Source: Piliocolobus tephrosceles (taxonomy: Eukaryota; Chordata; Mammalia; Primates; Cercopithecidae). Taken from it: 64,000 nucleotides of DNA. How positions within the stretch are numbered: the first letter of the stretch is position 1; each line of letters starts with the position of its first letter. The translations under genes were made by a program, and so were the position numbers. The notes under the pieces were generated by a model. It made no database searches. It saw only the letters and a program-made list of their open reading frames with translations, and had not been told where the DNA came from. Shown here in pieces: positions 49,926-61,879 of the stretch. The stretch lies in the NCBI RefSeq assembly GCF_002776525.5, contig NC_045441.1, forward strand, positions 110,729,161 to 110,793,160, given 5' to 3'.

Positions 49926-51540
49926 TTGGTCTATACTGCCTATTACTGCAGACCCCATCCTTCAACCAGTGCTTCCCGTGGAGGCTCCTTGCACCTTGCT
50001 TTTCATGGCTTGTTGAGTCTTTGCTGATGTGACTAAGTCAGCACAAGTCTGCATTCTGCTTTATGTATGTGTGTTCAGTTCCTCTACTATTTTTCTTCAA
50101 TTTCTTGGTTTCTTAGTTTGGTATCTGGATTTTGCTACTGAGTCTCATTTGTTTGGCATCTTTGGTGAAATCAGGCCATTCTCTTTTATTCCTTCTTGCT
50201 CTGTATTTGGACTTTCATTTTGCATTGTGTTGTCTAAAGTGTTGTTTGTCATAAGAAGGAGAATCACAAGATAAAACATATCCAGTGTTTTGTAAGCCTG
50301 GTGTTTAAGCTGGTCTCACAGACCAGTGAATGCACCAGGCTGGCATCCTATTTGGACAGACTTTGTTTTTGGTCACCAATAAAACTGGATGCAGCGTCAA
50401 TTTTTTTTATCCTGGGATCTTGAGTTTGAGTACTGTTTCTGATTTTCTACCTGTCAGGGAATTAGAAGAGGGATACATTGTAGAATCTGTGTTTGGAGCA
50501 GGTCAACCATCAGATCGGGTACCTGAGGTACAAAGTGTCCAAGCATCACTTTTGTCAACATAAGAATCACAAATGTATAAATTAAGAAAGGAGACTTTAT
50601 TTCTTATAAAAGGTTGCAGCCTATAAAGGTGGCCGGCCATTCTGACAGGCTGGGAAGCCTAGCCTTTAGCAAAGACTGTAAGCATGCACTTTGAAGGAGG
50701 AAGTGTTGGGGCAGGAACTTTATGTTGCATAGGTTGGCTAAAGATTACATATTTAACAGGTTATAGGAAGAGCTGTGAATAATCATAAAAGGGGTCCTGA
50801 CACATGAATGAGGAGCATACATGCATACTACATGCATTCCATGTTCACTTTGCATTTAAATGCATTACATTTAGGCCCATATGTCAAAAGGTGAAGCAAG
50901 GATATAAAGGCACTCAATGACAGAGCCTCTGTAAACTAGCCAGAGCCAGTCTATGGTCAGCGAACTCTTATCAGAAGAAAGTTACTGAAACCAGTCTCTT
51001 GTCCAATCAAAGCAGAGGTTATGGCTTGTGGAACAGAGGGGTCAGTTATTCAGTGTCTGTCGGTTGGTGAAATGCAATTGTTTGAATATTGCTTATCATG
51101 AGGTCAGTGCTTGTTTAGCTGCTAGAGAAAAAAAAAAGTATCCTGACAGAAGAGTTTATTCTTTAGGTGTGTGTGTGTGTTGGGGGCTGGGGGGGAGGGG
51201 GCGGGTGGTGTCAATTAACCCTTGCCTGGCATGACTCTAGCAATAAGATACCAAATTAAAAACAGGACACAGATATCTTGTTGCTTTAGGTATCTTATTC
51301 CAATTTGATATCTTATTGCTACAAAGAGTCCATTCTGTCATTCTTATGATCTCTGTTTTGACATTAATGCTAATCAGTTACTGTGTCTGCACCACAAAAG
51401 GGAGGGGGTATAATGAGGCATATTGAGCCTCCTGTACTGTCATGGCTGGGAGCTCAGTTTTTAAGGTTTCTCTGGCGTCCCTTGGTCCATTCAGTCAGTT
51501 GCAGGGATTAGGATTTTATTTTTAGTCCTCACTTTAGACT
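49926..51540. mobile_element. Probable ERV-derived sequence, orientation mixed
   Basis: Follows the LTR at 49475. The part 50555-50660 reads like an LTR end in reverse orientation (complement of AAGAAATAAAGTCTCC). No gag, pol or env frame is recognisable. A (GT)n/G-rich stretch lies at 51165-51207. Assignment is tentative. Confidence 0.35.
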
Positions 51541-51649
51541 GACTGCTGCCAGCTGTTATGGATGGAATCATCTAAATCAAAATTCTCTCCTCCTCCAGGA
51601 AAAGCTGCTGCTTCTTACATGTACACTTTTAAACCATGGAGGAAAAAAC

Positions 51650-52340
51650 ACTGATAGTACAAAACTGAAGCTAAAATATGTCCCAGGCAGAGAGAACAAC
51701 ATGTGTGAGAGCCCTGAGACCACAAATAGTTTGTGGCATGAGCACAAATGAGCAAGGGAGAATGGTTTAAAGATATACTCAGAACATAGATCATGTAGAA
51801 GCTTAAATATACTGGCTAAGAATTTTTCATTTTTCTCCATGAAGAAACAACATAGAGTTTTAAGCAAGGAGAGTGACACAATTTGATTCATATTTTGAAA
51901 GAAATATCTATGTAAGAATTATCTAAAAGGTTTCTTCTCTCAGTTAGGCACAGCCTGGTCCTATAAGATAAGCAGACATCAAGAGATCAATAAATTATCT
52001 GAAAAATACTCCAAACCAGCTCTGTCTCTTCTGTGTTATCTCTTCTGTGTTCAAGACTGTGTGTTACAGGACTTGGGGAAATTGCTGTATGTTACATCAG
52101 GCTAATGTTTATATTTTGAGTTGTAGGAAGTGAAGATATATTGGAAAGTTTTCATCAAAGTTTTTAATAAAGTTAATGCTGGCAGCAGTGTGGAGGATGG
52201 GCAAGACTAGTCATAAAAGTTGCGGCTCAGTGATCATTTAGATGTCTGTTGTAATAGTTTAAGGAACAAAGAAGAGCCTGGACTAAGGCAACAGGAATGG
52301 GAGACAATGGAAAAAGGGAAAAGATAAAAAACAGCTCGTT
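51650..52340 (-). mobile_element. L2 LINE fragment, reverse
   Basis: Reads as the reverse of the L2 3' half (GCAGAGAGAACAACATGTGT, GATCATGTAGAAGCTTAAAT, GAGTGACACAATTTGATTC). It is the complement-type partner of the forward L2 at the window end. Confidence 0.65.
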
Positions 52341-53100
52341 AGAGATAGAAGGCCATAACCCTTCTCTGTGTCTGTGTGCCTCTCACATAAATGTAGATCT
52401 CCTGGGCTGTAGGTTCTCATGGGCGGTCCTATAGGATAGAGGTGTTATCTTCCCGAAGAGAAGGAACAGATATCTGATGGAAGCAGGTTTGAGAAAGAAT
52501 GTGAGGAGAAAAACTAGAAAAATAATTCCACACAACTCCATTAAGGAATTTTTGTGCTAAGAGAAAATGAGATCTAGGCAGCAGCTGTGCGTGTGTGTAT
52601 GTGTGTGTGCGTGCGCGCGTGTGTGCATAAGCACACTATAAAGCATTGAGAAATTGCAGTATCTATTGAATGAAGGAAAAAGAAAACATCATATTCAAAT
52701 CAGAAAAGGGAGAATTAGTGGAGCAATATCTTTCAGAAGTTAAGAGGTGATGACCTGTTTCTCAAGGGCTGGTCTACTTAGGAGCAGGTGCATTTCATCC
52801 ACAGTAAGAGGAAAAAAGGAACAATGGGCAAGGTGCAGGCAAGAGGGTCAGAGTGGTCCAGGAAGCCTGTGTAAGTTGCCTTCTGCTGGCTTTTCATGTC
52901 AGTGAAATACAAAGTCATCAGAGTAGGAGACAGGTAGATATAGAAGATAAGAAATAGTGATCTACAAGGATGGAAGTGTCAGTAGATCAGGGAACTATCA
53001 TTATAGCCAAGTGACATTTAAACGCAGTAGAGGAAAAATTTCACAAAATATACACACATCAGGTATTTTCAATGACTCACTCAGAATTTAATAATATTGT
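52341..53100. other. No gene; possible old repeat with (GT)n
   Basis: Contains a (GT)n/(GC)n simple repeat at about 52587-52626. The part around 52790-52950 resembles the far end of the old repeat also present near 58320. No open frame of interest. Confidence 0.4.
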
Positions 53101-53207
53101 AAATGGAACTTTGAAAGATCGTCTAGTACAATAGCCTTTATTCAGAAATGCTTTACTTTAAAGAGAAACAGAAATCTTCAATTGGCACTTAGTACTAATA
53201 CTTTTAC

Positions 53208-53523
53208 TTTTTTTTTTTTTTTTTTTGAGATGAAGTCTTGCACTGTGGCCCAGGCTGGAGTGCAGTGGCTTGATCTCTGCTCACTGCAAGCTCCGCCTCC
53301 TGGGTTCAAGCCATTCTCCTGCCTCAGCCTCCTTAGTAGCTGGGACTACAGGTGCCCGCCACCATGCCTGGCTAATTTTTGGTATTTTTAGTAGAGACAG
53401 GGTTTCACCATGTTAGCCAGGATGGTCTCGATCTTCTGACTTCATGATCTGCCCGCCTCAGCCTCCCACGGTGCTGGGATTATGGGATTATAGGATTACA
53501 GGTGTGAGCCACCACGCCCGGCC
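53208..53523 (-). mobile_element. AluS/Y element, reverse
   Basis: Reverse Alu with a 20-base T-run. Near its head GGATTA is repeated four times in a row, a small local expansion. ACTTTTAC flanks it. Confidence 0.9.
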
Positions 53524-55249
53524 ACTTTTACATTTTTGAATCACACTGACCAGAAATAGATAAAAATTGTTTATAGCTGGAAGGTTCTGAGAAATGGGAG
53601 TAAATGTCACAACAGGGCTCAGTTCACCTCTGAGGTATGTATGAATGAAAGAACTAATGGATAAAGGCCCTTGGAGGACTATTTTTAAAGAAAATTCATA
53701 AAGAAAGGTAATAATTTTGGTGTAGAAATATCTCACAATTTTGCTATTTTTAATTTTCAATTTTCTTAAGTAGGACTTGATTCTAATCTTTGTAAAATCT
53801 ACAGAGTATACTAAAAAATACATTCTTTAATTTGGAAAAAGAATTATATATTTTCAAGTAATTCAAAGAAACTACTAATACTATAACAAAAGAGATATAA
53901 TCTTTAGGTTTATGAGATTTCTGTTCCTGTACTTCCCAAAAACAGTTTCTTTATACTAAACTTTTAGGAAAATTTTGTATATGAGTATTAATGTTGATTA
54001 TAGAAAGTAGGAAAATTGATGAAGGAAAGATAAAAATAGTAACCATAAACAAATGTGAAAAACAACCATTTATCACTTTAAACACACATACTTCATTGCC
54101 ACTTTTATTCAGAATCATTTTTTTTTCCATAAATCTTGCTTGGATACTTCAACAGTTGATTTCAATTATTATTCTTTCTAAATTTGTATTGTCTATTTTT
54201 TAATACTTCTTGGAATAGGCATACTGCAAGTATTGAAAATAAGCCCTGATAGGTAGTTCTTGTCAATTTTCTTGATGACCACTGTTCACACTGTCCACTC
54301 TGGGACTGAGTCATCTGGTAAAAATCAATATATAAGTCAATATATAAATTTGGAATTTACACGGATTTTTATTTTTTATTTTTATTTATTATTATTATTA
54401 CGATTATTTTGAGACAAAGTCTTGCTCTGTTGCCCAGGCTGGAGTGCAGTGGTGCAATCTTGGCTCACTGCAAGCTCCGCCTCCCAGGTTCATGCCATTC
54501 TCCTGCCTCAGCCTCCCGAGTAGCTGGAATTACAGGGGCCCACCACCATGCCCGGCTAATTTTTTGTATTTTTAGTGGAGACGGGGTTTCACCGTGTTAG
54601 CCAGATGGTCTCGGTCTCCTGACCTCGTGATCCGCCAGCCTCAGCCTCCCAAAGTGCTGGGATTACAGGCATGAGCTGCCGAGACCGACTGCCTGTTTTC
54701 ATTATGTAAATACTCCCATTTCTGAGTGTAAGCTTCCAACAGTTCTTGTATATTTAGCAATCGAACCCTAGGTACGATATGAATGACCTCCATGGAGCTC
54801 ACCACTGTTTGAATGATGTTTAAAGTGAAGGTACAGAAGCTATTTAAAAGGTCACAGAAGTAATCTAGGCAAGAGATAAAGAGACTAAATTAAGGTACCG
54901 GAAATAGAGACTTTTTCTGAATAGAAGAGATGGAAGGGAGCTCCTGAGGGAAAGAATCCTTCCATATGTCTTTATATCCCTCATATGGATGTTAGACTCC
55001 TGTGTTCTGATGACTTGTTCTGTCAAGCAGAGGGTATGTTGCCCTAAACATAGTGGATTTTTAAAAAGCAGTCATCCAAATAAAGACATCCTGGAAGAGG
55101 AAATGAAGGATTGAGTTGCGGGTCTTTATCACGTGGTAGAACAATTCACTAGTCTCTTAGTGCTGGACTCAGAAGATTCTAAGACATGAACGAGGGCATA
55201 TTCTTTAAGTTGGTGGCCTTGAAAAAGCAAAACAAAACACATTCATAGG
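53524..55249. other. Gene-free stretch between Alus and Tigger-like element
   Basis: Apart from the Alu at 54408, AT-rich sequence with no recognised exon or repeat. Confidence 0.5.
54408..54690 (-). mobile_element. AluS/Y element, reverse
   Basis: Reverse Alu preceded by an (ATT)n-rich tail and ending in a mutated GCTGCCGAGACCGAC head. Confidence 0.9.
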
Positions 55250-55251
55250 TA

Positions 55252-56075
55252 CAATCATGTGCCACTTAACAATAGGGTATTATCTGAGAAATATGTTGTT
55301 AGGTGCTTTTGTCATTATGTGAAAATCCTAGAGTACACTTACACAAACCTATATGGTATAACCTACTACACACCTAGCCTATATGGTGTAGCCTATTGCT
55401 TCTAAGCTACAAACCTGTACATCATGTTACTGTACTGAATACTGTAGGCAGTTGTAACACAATGATAAGTGTATATCTAAGCTGTCTAAACATAGAAGAG
55501 GTACAGTAAAAATACAGTATAAAGGATAAAAAATGATACACATATATAGGGCACTTACCATAAATGGAGCTTGCAGGACCAAAAGTTGCTCTGGGTGAGT
55601 CAGTGAGTGAGTGGTGAGCAAATGTGAAGGCCTAGGACATAACTGTGTACTGCTGTAGACTTTATAAGCACTGTGCACTTAGGCTACACTAAATTTATAG
55701 AAAAACATTTTTCTTTCTTCAGTAATAAATTAACCTTAGCATACTGTCATTTTTTTTACTTTATAAACTTAAATTTTTTGACCTTTTGATTTTTGTAATA
55801 ACACTTAGCTTAAAACACACATTGTACAGCCATAAAAAAATTTTTCTTTTTTTACATCCTCATTCTACAAGGTTTTTTCTATTTTTTTTTCTTAACTTTT
55901 TAAACTTTCTAGTTATTGTGCACATTAGCCCAGGCCTACAGAGGGTCAGGATCATCAAGACATCCAAGATATCAGCAGGTCACAGAAATTTTTCAGCTCC
56001 ATTACAATCATATGGGCCTATAATTGTATATGCAGTCCCTTGTTGACTGAAATGTCATTATGAAGCACATGATTG
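55252..56075. mobile_element. Tigger-like (pogo) DNA transposon
   Basis: Inverted ends CAATCATGTGCCACTTAACA and, on the opposite strand, CAATCATGTGCTTCATAATG. Both abut a TA dinucleotide (55250-55251 and 56076-56077), the Tc1/mariner-superfamily target site. About 0.82 kb, non-autonomous; no transposase frame is recognised. Confidence 0.8.
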
Positions 56076-56589
56076 TATTTTTTTGATTTACATACTAAAT
56101 ATATGAGTTCATGTGTCAGTGCACTAATATATCATGTCTATTGTAGAGCATATAAAATTATTTTCAAGGGAAGATGTAGGAATAGGTATGAAGAAGTTCG
56201 GATACTTTTTTCCCCACCCAGCAGATCACTGTTTTTTATCACTTGAGTGTTATGCACTGCTCTTTGAAGATTCCTGCTGTCAGGAGCACCCTAAGGGTAG
56301 AATAGGAACTGGCAGTCACCCATGGCCAGGACACTGCCTTCTGGAGGTGCTTATGGAGATGGACTGGAGTCTGGGGTCTTGGAAAGTAGGCATATTTGAT
56401 GGGCCAGTTTTACATTAAGTTTTGTAGTCTCATTGCATCTGACACCCTCAAGTTTTTTATTAAATACTACAGCCTGGTTTTTAGCTTTGTTCCATAGTAG
56501 GAAAAGTTTGAGCATAGGAAAAGTTCTGTGCCCAAATTTGCATCCAAGAATTCAAAGGGCAAACAGAAGCAGACACTATTTTTCATATA

Positions 56590-57300
56590 CTTATCCGTTC
56601 ATTTGACATACATTTACTCAGCACTTAATGTGCCAAGACCTGTTCTGAGAGTTGAAAAGTAGCCTGGAGTAAAGCATACAAAAATGGCTGCCTTCTCAGA
56701 GCTTATATTATTGTGGCAGGACCAGCATTCCAGGAAAGGGGAGCAACAAGGTCAGGAACATGCCTAGTGTGCTGGGAAATAAAGAAATCACTGCGATTGA
56801 AGGTATTTGATCTTGGGTAAGAAGAACTTGAGGTCAGAAAAGTAAAAGTGGAGGCAGGGCATAAGGGATTGGGGTCACAGATTGCATAGGGCCATGTGGA
56901 TCAGTATAAGAAATTTAGCTCTTACTGTTAGGAATTTGAGAAACGATTGGAGAGTTTTTTGCAAATAATTAACTTCATCTGACAGTATGTTAACTGGATA
57001 ATTCAGGTGGCTAGGTTGAGAATAGACCAGGGCAATGGCAGTGTACGAAGGCAGAAGCGTGAAGATCAGTCAGGATTCTAGTGTAAAATATTAAAGTAAG
57101 GTAATGCAAATGAGAGAGATGATATTAGTCTGGGATACATCGACAGGAGTGGTCAAATTCTGTTTATATTTTGGAAATAGTGCAGTTAGGGTTTGCTAGC
57201 TGATTAGATGTGGCCTTTGAGAAAGAGAAAAGTCAAGGATGGCATCAAAGCTTTTGCCTTGATCAACTGGAAGAATAGGATTACTCGATCTCAAGTAGGA
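56590..57300 (-). mobile_element. L2 LINE, reverse (3' end and ORF2 C-terminus)
   Basis: Begins with the reverse of the L2 3' end (ACTCAGCACTTAATGTGCCA, CAGAGCTTATATTATTGTGG). It continues through GGGCCATGTGGATCAGTA and AGTCAAGGATGGCATCAAAG, the complement of an L-G-V-x-L-D-S segment of the reverse-transcriptase tail. Heavily decayed. Confidence 0.7.
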
Positions 57301-58836
57301 AAGACAGTAAGAGTGGAATGTCAGGAGACCAGTTTAGACCTGTTGTGAGTGAGATGTTTTTTGAGTCTATAATAGAAACAACCAAATTCAGGTATTGAAT
57401 AGGCAAGTGGATATACCAGTTGGGAGTTCAGGACAGGGACCAGACTGGAACTCTCAGTTTGAGTGTCAGTAGCATATAGATGTCATTTAAAGCCATAAGA
57501 CTGTGATAACCCAGAAGGGAATATGGATAAAATAAAAAAAAAAAAATTCTGAATATATTTTGTAGTTACAATTGACAGATTTTGCTGGCTGTCTAAATGT
57601 AGGTATAAAAGATAAAATTTGAGAATGTCTCCAAGGATTTATAAAGAATAAAATAAAGCTGTTGGTGGATTGATTCTGGGGCTCTCCAATAATTGAAGAT
57701 AAAGAGGAACAAACAAATTGGATTGAGAAAAAATGTTTAAAGAGGTAGGAATCGAACCAGGCAAGTGTGATATCTTGGAAGTCAAAAAAAAAAAAAAAAA
57801 AAAAAAAAAGTGTTTCAAGGAGTTAGCAATGGTCAGCTGTGTCGAATGCTGCTGTATTTACATGAAAACTCAGAAATGACCATTAGCTTTCATGTGATAG
57901 ACAACATGGTCAATCTGGCTTAAAAGTAGTGTCAATTGAGTGGTGGGAGCAAAAAGATGATGATGGAACAGAAGGAGAAAAATTGCAGCAGAGATTATAA
58001 CATTTTAGACAATCCTACCGAGGAATTTTGCCACAAAAGAGAGCAATTGCAGTGATGATTTCAGGGGTAGATGTGGTCAATCTTCCTGTTTGTTTTTTTA
58101 GGATGAGGCAAATACTACCATGTATTTAAGCTAATAAGAATTGGTTAACAGAGAGGGAAACTTTAAAGATACATATGAAAGAGGGTTTACTGAATAATGT
58201 TTTTGGATAGGCTAGAGAGGATGGGGTCTAGTACATGCAAGAATGGTGCTGGCCTTTGCTAAGAACATGAACATATCATCTATATGAACAAGAGAGAGGT
58301 AAAGGGTTTTTTGTTTGTTTTGTTTTTGCAAGGTGCAGGTAAGTGGGTAGATATCTTGGGAGCAGGTACAGTTTCTCTTTTGATTGGATCTTTTTCTCAA
58401 TGGATCAGGAAAAAGGGCCATGAACCAAGGAGGTGTGAAGAGAGAGGAAGAGTAACAGACAATTTGAGGTGGATTTTCCTGAACTGGAAATGAAAGATGA
58501 TGGCAGGACTGTGTTTTTTCCTTCGATCACATTTCAGTGGCTTAGGGCAGATCAGTTTAGATTTAATGAGGGTTTTGGTTTAGGCACAGACAGGTAAGAA
58601 AGGGAATGGGGGAAAACTTATTGAAGGTATCTGCATGGGAGTGATTATGACGATTGACCGTGGAATTTAGTTAGGTAGTGAAGTGAGGACACGGAGTGTG
58701 GTGGCCCAGGCCAGGGAAAGGATATGAGACTCATGGACTGTAGGCACAGTGAGTTAGATTTTCAAAGGACTTTTGGAGTTTTGTGACCAGACAAAATGAG
58801 CTGGAATATGAGAAGTGGTGTTAAAAAGTGTGTATG
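57301..58836. other. Old repeat continuing the L2 block; no gene
   Basis: Purine-rich, decayed sequence in the same style as the L2 before it. It includes an A-run at 57786-57811 with no Alu attached. No coding exon recognised. Confidence 0.4.
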
Positions 58837-59150
58837 GGCCGGGCGCGGTGGCTCAAGCCTGTAATCCCAGCGCTTTGGGAGGCCGAGACGGGTGGATCAC
58901 GAGGTCAGGAGATCGAGACCATCCTGGCTAACACGGTGAAACCCTGTCTCTACTAAAAAAAACAAAACAAAAAAAAAAAAAAACTAGCCGGGCGATTTGG
59001 CGGGCGCCTGTAGTCCCAGCTACTCGGGAGGCTGAGGCAGGAGAATGGCGTAAACCTAGGAGGCGGAGCTTGCAGTGAGCTGAGATCCGGCCACTGCACT
59101 CCAGCCTGGGCGGCAGAGCGAGACACCGTCTCAAAAAAAAAAAAAAAAAA
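58837..59150 (+). mobile_element. AluY (AluYR-like) upstream of ANKRD7
   Basis: Young forward Alu with the same variants as the copies at 680 and 46545. It is flanked by the perfect 14-bp duplication AAAAAGTGTGTATG (58823-58836 and 59151-59164). Confidence 0.95.
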
Positions 59151-59274
59151 AAAAAGTGTGTATGAAATTGAGGTTATTGAGGAATTGCAGTTATTATGAA
59201 GACAGTTTGTAGCATGTGGCCAGGGAGGTGAGAGGCTGGGAGTAGGTTGGAGGGAAGATCACTGGAAGAGATCC

Positions 59275-59322
59275 ATCCCCATGCCCATCCCCATCCCCAT
59301 CCCCATCCCCATCCCCATCACA
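59275..59322 (+). repeat. (CCATCC)n hexanucleotide repeat
   Basis: About seven tandem copies of a six-base CCATCC/CCCATC unit, some 400 bases before the ANKRD7 start codon. A simple repeat, likely polymorphic in length. Confidence 0.9.
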
Positions 59323-59429
59323 AGGAAGGTAAATATTAGTTTGCAAGAGTTCAAGCCCTTAGATCTACTTTTGAAGGAGAAGAGGCTATTTGTAAGGAAG
59401 TTGGTAAGTTTCTATTCCAAGGTTCATGA

Positions 59430-59720
59430 TCTAATAGGAAGACTGCAGGTGTGGCTGTCAGGCCCAAGTCCTAGGTGAGAATGCAGGTCTGCGAGCCCCT
59501 GGGACCGGACCATAACGACCTTAACAGCCATAACGACCTTAACAGCCATAACGACCTTAACTGCCATAACGGCTGGCTGCGCAAGGCCCTTCCAGCATTT
59601 CCACTTTCGTCGGGTACTGGAGAGAGCCGCCCGCCGGGTGCTAGGGCAGAGTGGCAGGGCGGACGGCAAGGAAGCCAAGGAACATCCTGGTCTGACGGAA
59701 AGACTGCAGTCTGCACCGCC
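59430..59720 (+). promoter_or_regulatory. ANKRD7: ANKRD7 5' UTR / promoter-proximal region
   Basis: A modestly GC- and CpG-richer stretch directly before the ANKRD7 start codon, with no TATA box seen. It includes an 18-bp tandem repeat. It probably contains the transcription start or 5' UTR, but the exact start cannot be read from sequence. Confidence 0.45.
59510..59571 (+). repeat. 18-bp tandem repeat upstream of ANKRD7
   Basis: Three head-to-tail units of CCATAACGACCTTAACAG (the third with one change) plus a partial fourth copy. In the frame of ANKRD7 the units would encode H-N-D-L-N-S. The period is a multiple of three, so copy-number change would keep the frame open. Confidence 0.9.
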
Positions 59721-59926
59721 ATGAATAAGCTTTTCAGCTTCTGGAAGAGGAAGAATGAGACCCGCAGCCCTACCTCCTCAGACCCCTCCATAGGCCAGGG
59801 CTACAACCTTCGAGAAAAGGATTTAAAGAAACTTCACAGAGCTGCTTCAGTTGGGGATTTGAAGAAGCTGAAGGAATATCTTCAGCTCAAGAAATATGAT
59901 GTAAACATGCAGGACAAAAAATACAG
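59721..59926 (+). CDS. ANKRD7: ANKRD7 first coding exon (gene continues beyond the window)
   Basis: Opens with M-N-K-L-F-S-F-W-K-R-K and continues through R-E-K-D-L-K-K-L-H-R-A-A and N-M-Q-D-K-K-Y. This is the N-terminus of ANKRD7, a small ankyrin-repeat protein known mainly from testis and related to the ANKRD26/POTE group. The basic start is followed by the half-repeat that caps the ankyrin stack (about residues 30-68). The exon ends two bases into the codon after Tyr68, at an AG/GTGACC donor. No following ankyrin exon is visible up to 64000, so only the 5' part of the gene is here. Residues 16-25 (S-P-T-S-S-D-P-S-I-G) may be an insertion relative to human, by memory only. The start at 59721 is chosen by homology; the same frame is open back to an ATG at 59475. 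Confidence 0.9.
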
Positions 59927-60111
59927 GTGACCAGACTGAAGAGCCAGCGGGGGAGGACGGGTTGGGGTCCGGGTCCTTCAACCAGAAATAAGACAAGTAG
60001 GGGCTGTTTGACCCTGATTGTCACTCAGAGTTTCCCAAAGAAGAAAGATTGTCTGGTGATTATTGGCAGAGGGTCCCACTCCAACTTTTGGCTATTTATT
60101 TTTAAATGCTG

Positions 60112-60415
60112 GGCCGGGCGCGGTCGCTCATGCCTGTAATCCCAGCATTTTGGGAGGCCGAGGCGGGAGGATCACCTGAGGTCGGGAATTCGAGAGCAGC
60201 CTGACCAACATGGCGAAAACCCATCTCTAACCAAAAATACAAAAATTAGCAGGGCGTGGTGGCGGGTGCCTGTAATCCCAGCTACTCGGGAGGCTGAGGT
60301 AGGACAATCACTTGAACCCGGAAGGCGGAGGTTGCAGTGAGCCGAGATCGGGCCGCTGCATTCCAACCTGAGTGACACAGCAAGGCTTGTCTCAAAAAAA
60401 AAAAAGAAAAGAAAG
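60112..60415 (+). mobile_element. AluS element in ANKRD7 intron 1
   Basis: Full-length forward Alu with a short A-tail; AATGCT lies on both sides. Confidence 0.92.
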
Positions 60416-61224
60416 GAATGCTTACTTGAATATTTTCTGCCCTTCCTGAATCCATCCCCTCCTCTCACCAGCTTGGTCTCCACTGGCAGTCCATCTTTTC
60501 CCCTCCTTGTTGTTTTGCTTCTTGGTAATTGATTGTCCTCAGGCACTAAGATGCACAATTTTGCTCATTGGAGAATAGTAAAAGAGTAGAGATGACCCCC
60601 TAGAACATTGGTTAGTCAGATTTTAACACTAGGAAACATCAAAAGAAGTAACTTTTTAATTTTTTGAAAAGAAGCTTGCTGAGTTTATTGATACTTAGCA
60701 AACTTATTTGGACAGAGGATGATTTTTTTTCTCCCTTCATTGCTACTCATCACCAATTTTCTTAAATCTGTTTTCATTTTCTCACCAAATGTGTGCTGCA
60801 AATATGTGTAACAACTGTATAAACATGTCAGATTCTGGGATAATATGATAAGCCGTACTATTCATGAACCACACTCATTACCATTGAACTTGTCAAGTCA
60901 CAAAGGTCCCTTGCAGCCTGCTGGGGCCTTGATGCAACGCAATCAGCAATATGAACTCTGTTAAACCACTGTCCTTACTTTAGTTACAATTTAAAAGAGA
61001 CTTTGAGAGTCTCCAAACTCAGAATTGCTGTTGAGCTGGGGTTGGCAAAGAGAGGGACTCCCCAGATAGCTTCATACCCAGGTTAGCTTTATAACAAGTA
61101 CAGTTTTAGACTCTTATCTTGGCATGCTTGAGAGCACAATGGCTGCTTCCAAACAGGCATTTGAACTCGCTGTTCAATCAAATTCTTCTTAAATCTAAAG
61201 TGAGTTTCTGATAGAGAGCATATA
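60416..61224. other. ANKRD7: ANKRD7 intron 1, nothing recognised
   Basis: No second ankyrin exon or named repeat recognised between the Alu and the Tigger-like element. Confidence 0.5.
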
Positions 61225-61818
61225 CACTTTAACCCTTGAACCATATAGGGATTGGGGTGGGGAGCCAACCCCCTGTGAAGTAAAAATTTGCTAATAACTT
61301 TTTGACTCCCCCAGAACTTAGCTATAAATAGCCCACTGTTGATTGGAAGTGTTACCAACAGCATAAACAGTTGATTAACATATATTTTGTATGTAATATG
61401 TATTACCCATTGTATTCTTACAATAAAATAAAGGTAGCAAAAGAAAAGAAAATGTTATTAGGAATATTATAAGGAAGAGAAAATATATTTACTATTAAGT
61501 TGATCATCATAAAGTTGTTCGTCCTGTTTTCTTCACATTAAGTAGATGGAGTGGGAGGAAGAGGAGGGATTCTTCATAGTATCTCTGGTATTTTATGGTA
61601 GTTAATGATAAAATAGACTGGTATCTACGTATATTTTATGCATTCATGGCATATGTAACCTTTTCTTAATTTTTTAGTATTTTTAGGCTACTTGTTTCAT
61701 CTGGAAGTTTTCTCAAATTGTTGCAAATTTCCAAAATTTTTCTAATATAGCTATTGAAAAAAATCTGTGTATAAGTGAACTTACACAGTTAAAACACCTG
61801 CTGTTCAAGGGTCAACTG
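61225..61818. mobile_element. Tigger-like MITE in ANKRD7 intron 1
   Basis: Ends CACTTTAACCCTTGAACC and GTTCAAGGGTCAACTG are inverted repeats, each flanked by TA (61223-61224 and 61819-61820). The GTTCAAGGGTCAACTG terminus belongs to a widespread primate Tigger/MER group. Confidence 0.82.
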
Positions 61819-61879
61819 TAGTTGCACCTTGTGTTTTATCTATTCAGCCACTCTGATTACAGAGCTTAATCTATTTATG

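Noticed and set aside
57786..57811. Long A-run as the tail of a processed pseudogene
   Set aside because: The sequence before it resembles no gene, and no target duplication was found.
59510..59571. Short regular repeats that might suggest a CRISPR array
   Set aside because: The units are contiguous with no spacers, in a primate genome; a simple tandem repeat.
60172..60558. 128-codon minus-strand open frame
   Set aside because: Mostly the Alu in ANKRD7 intron 1 read in reverse.
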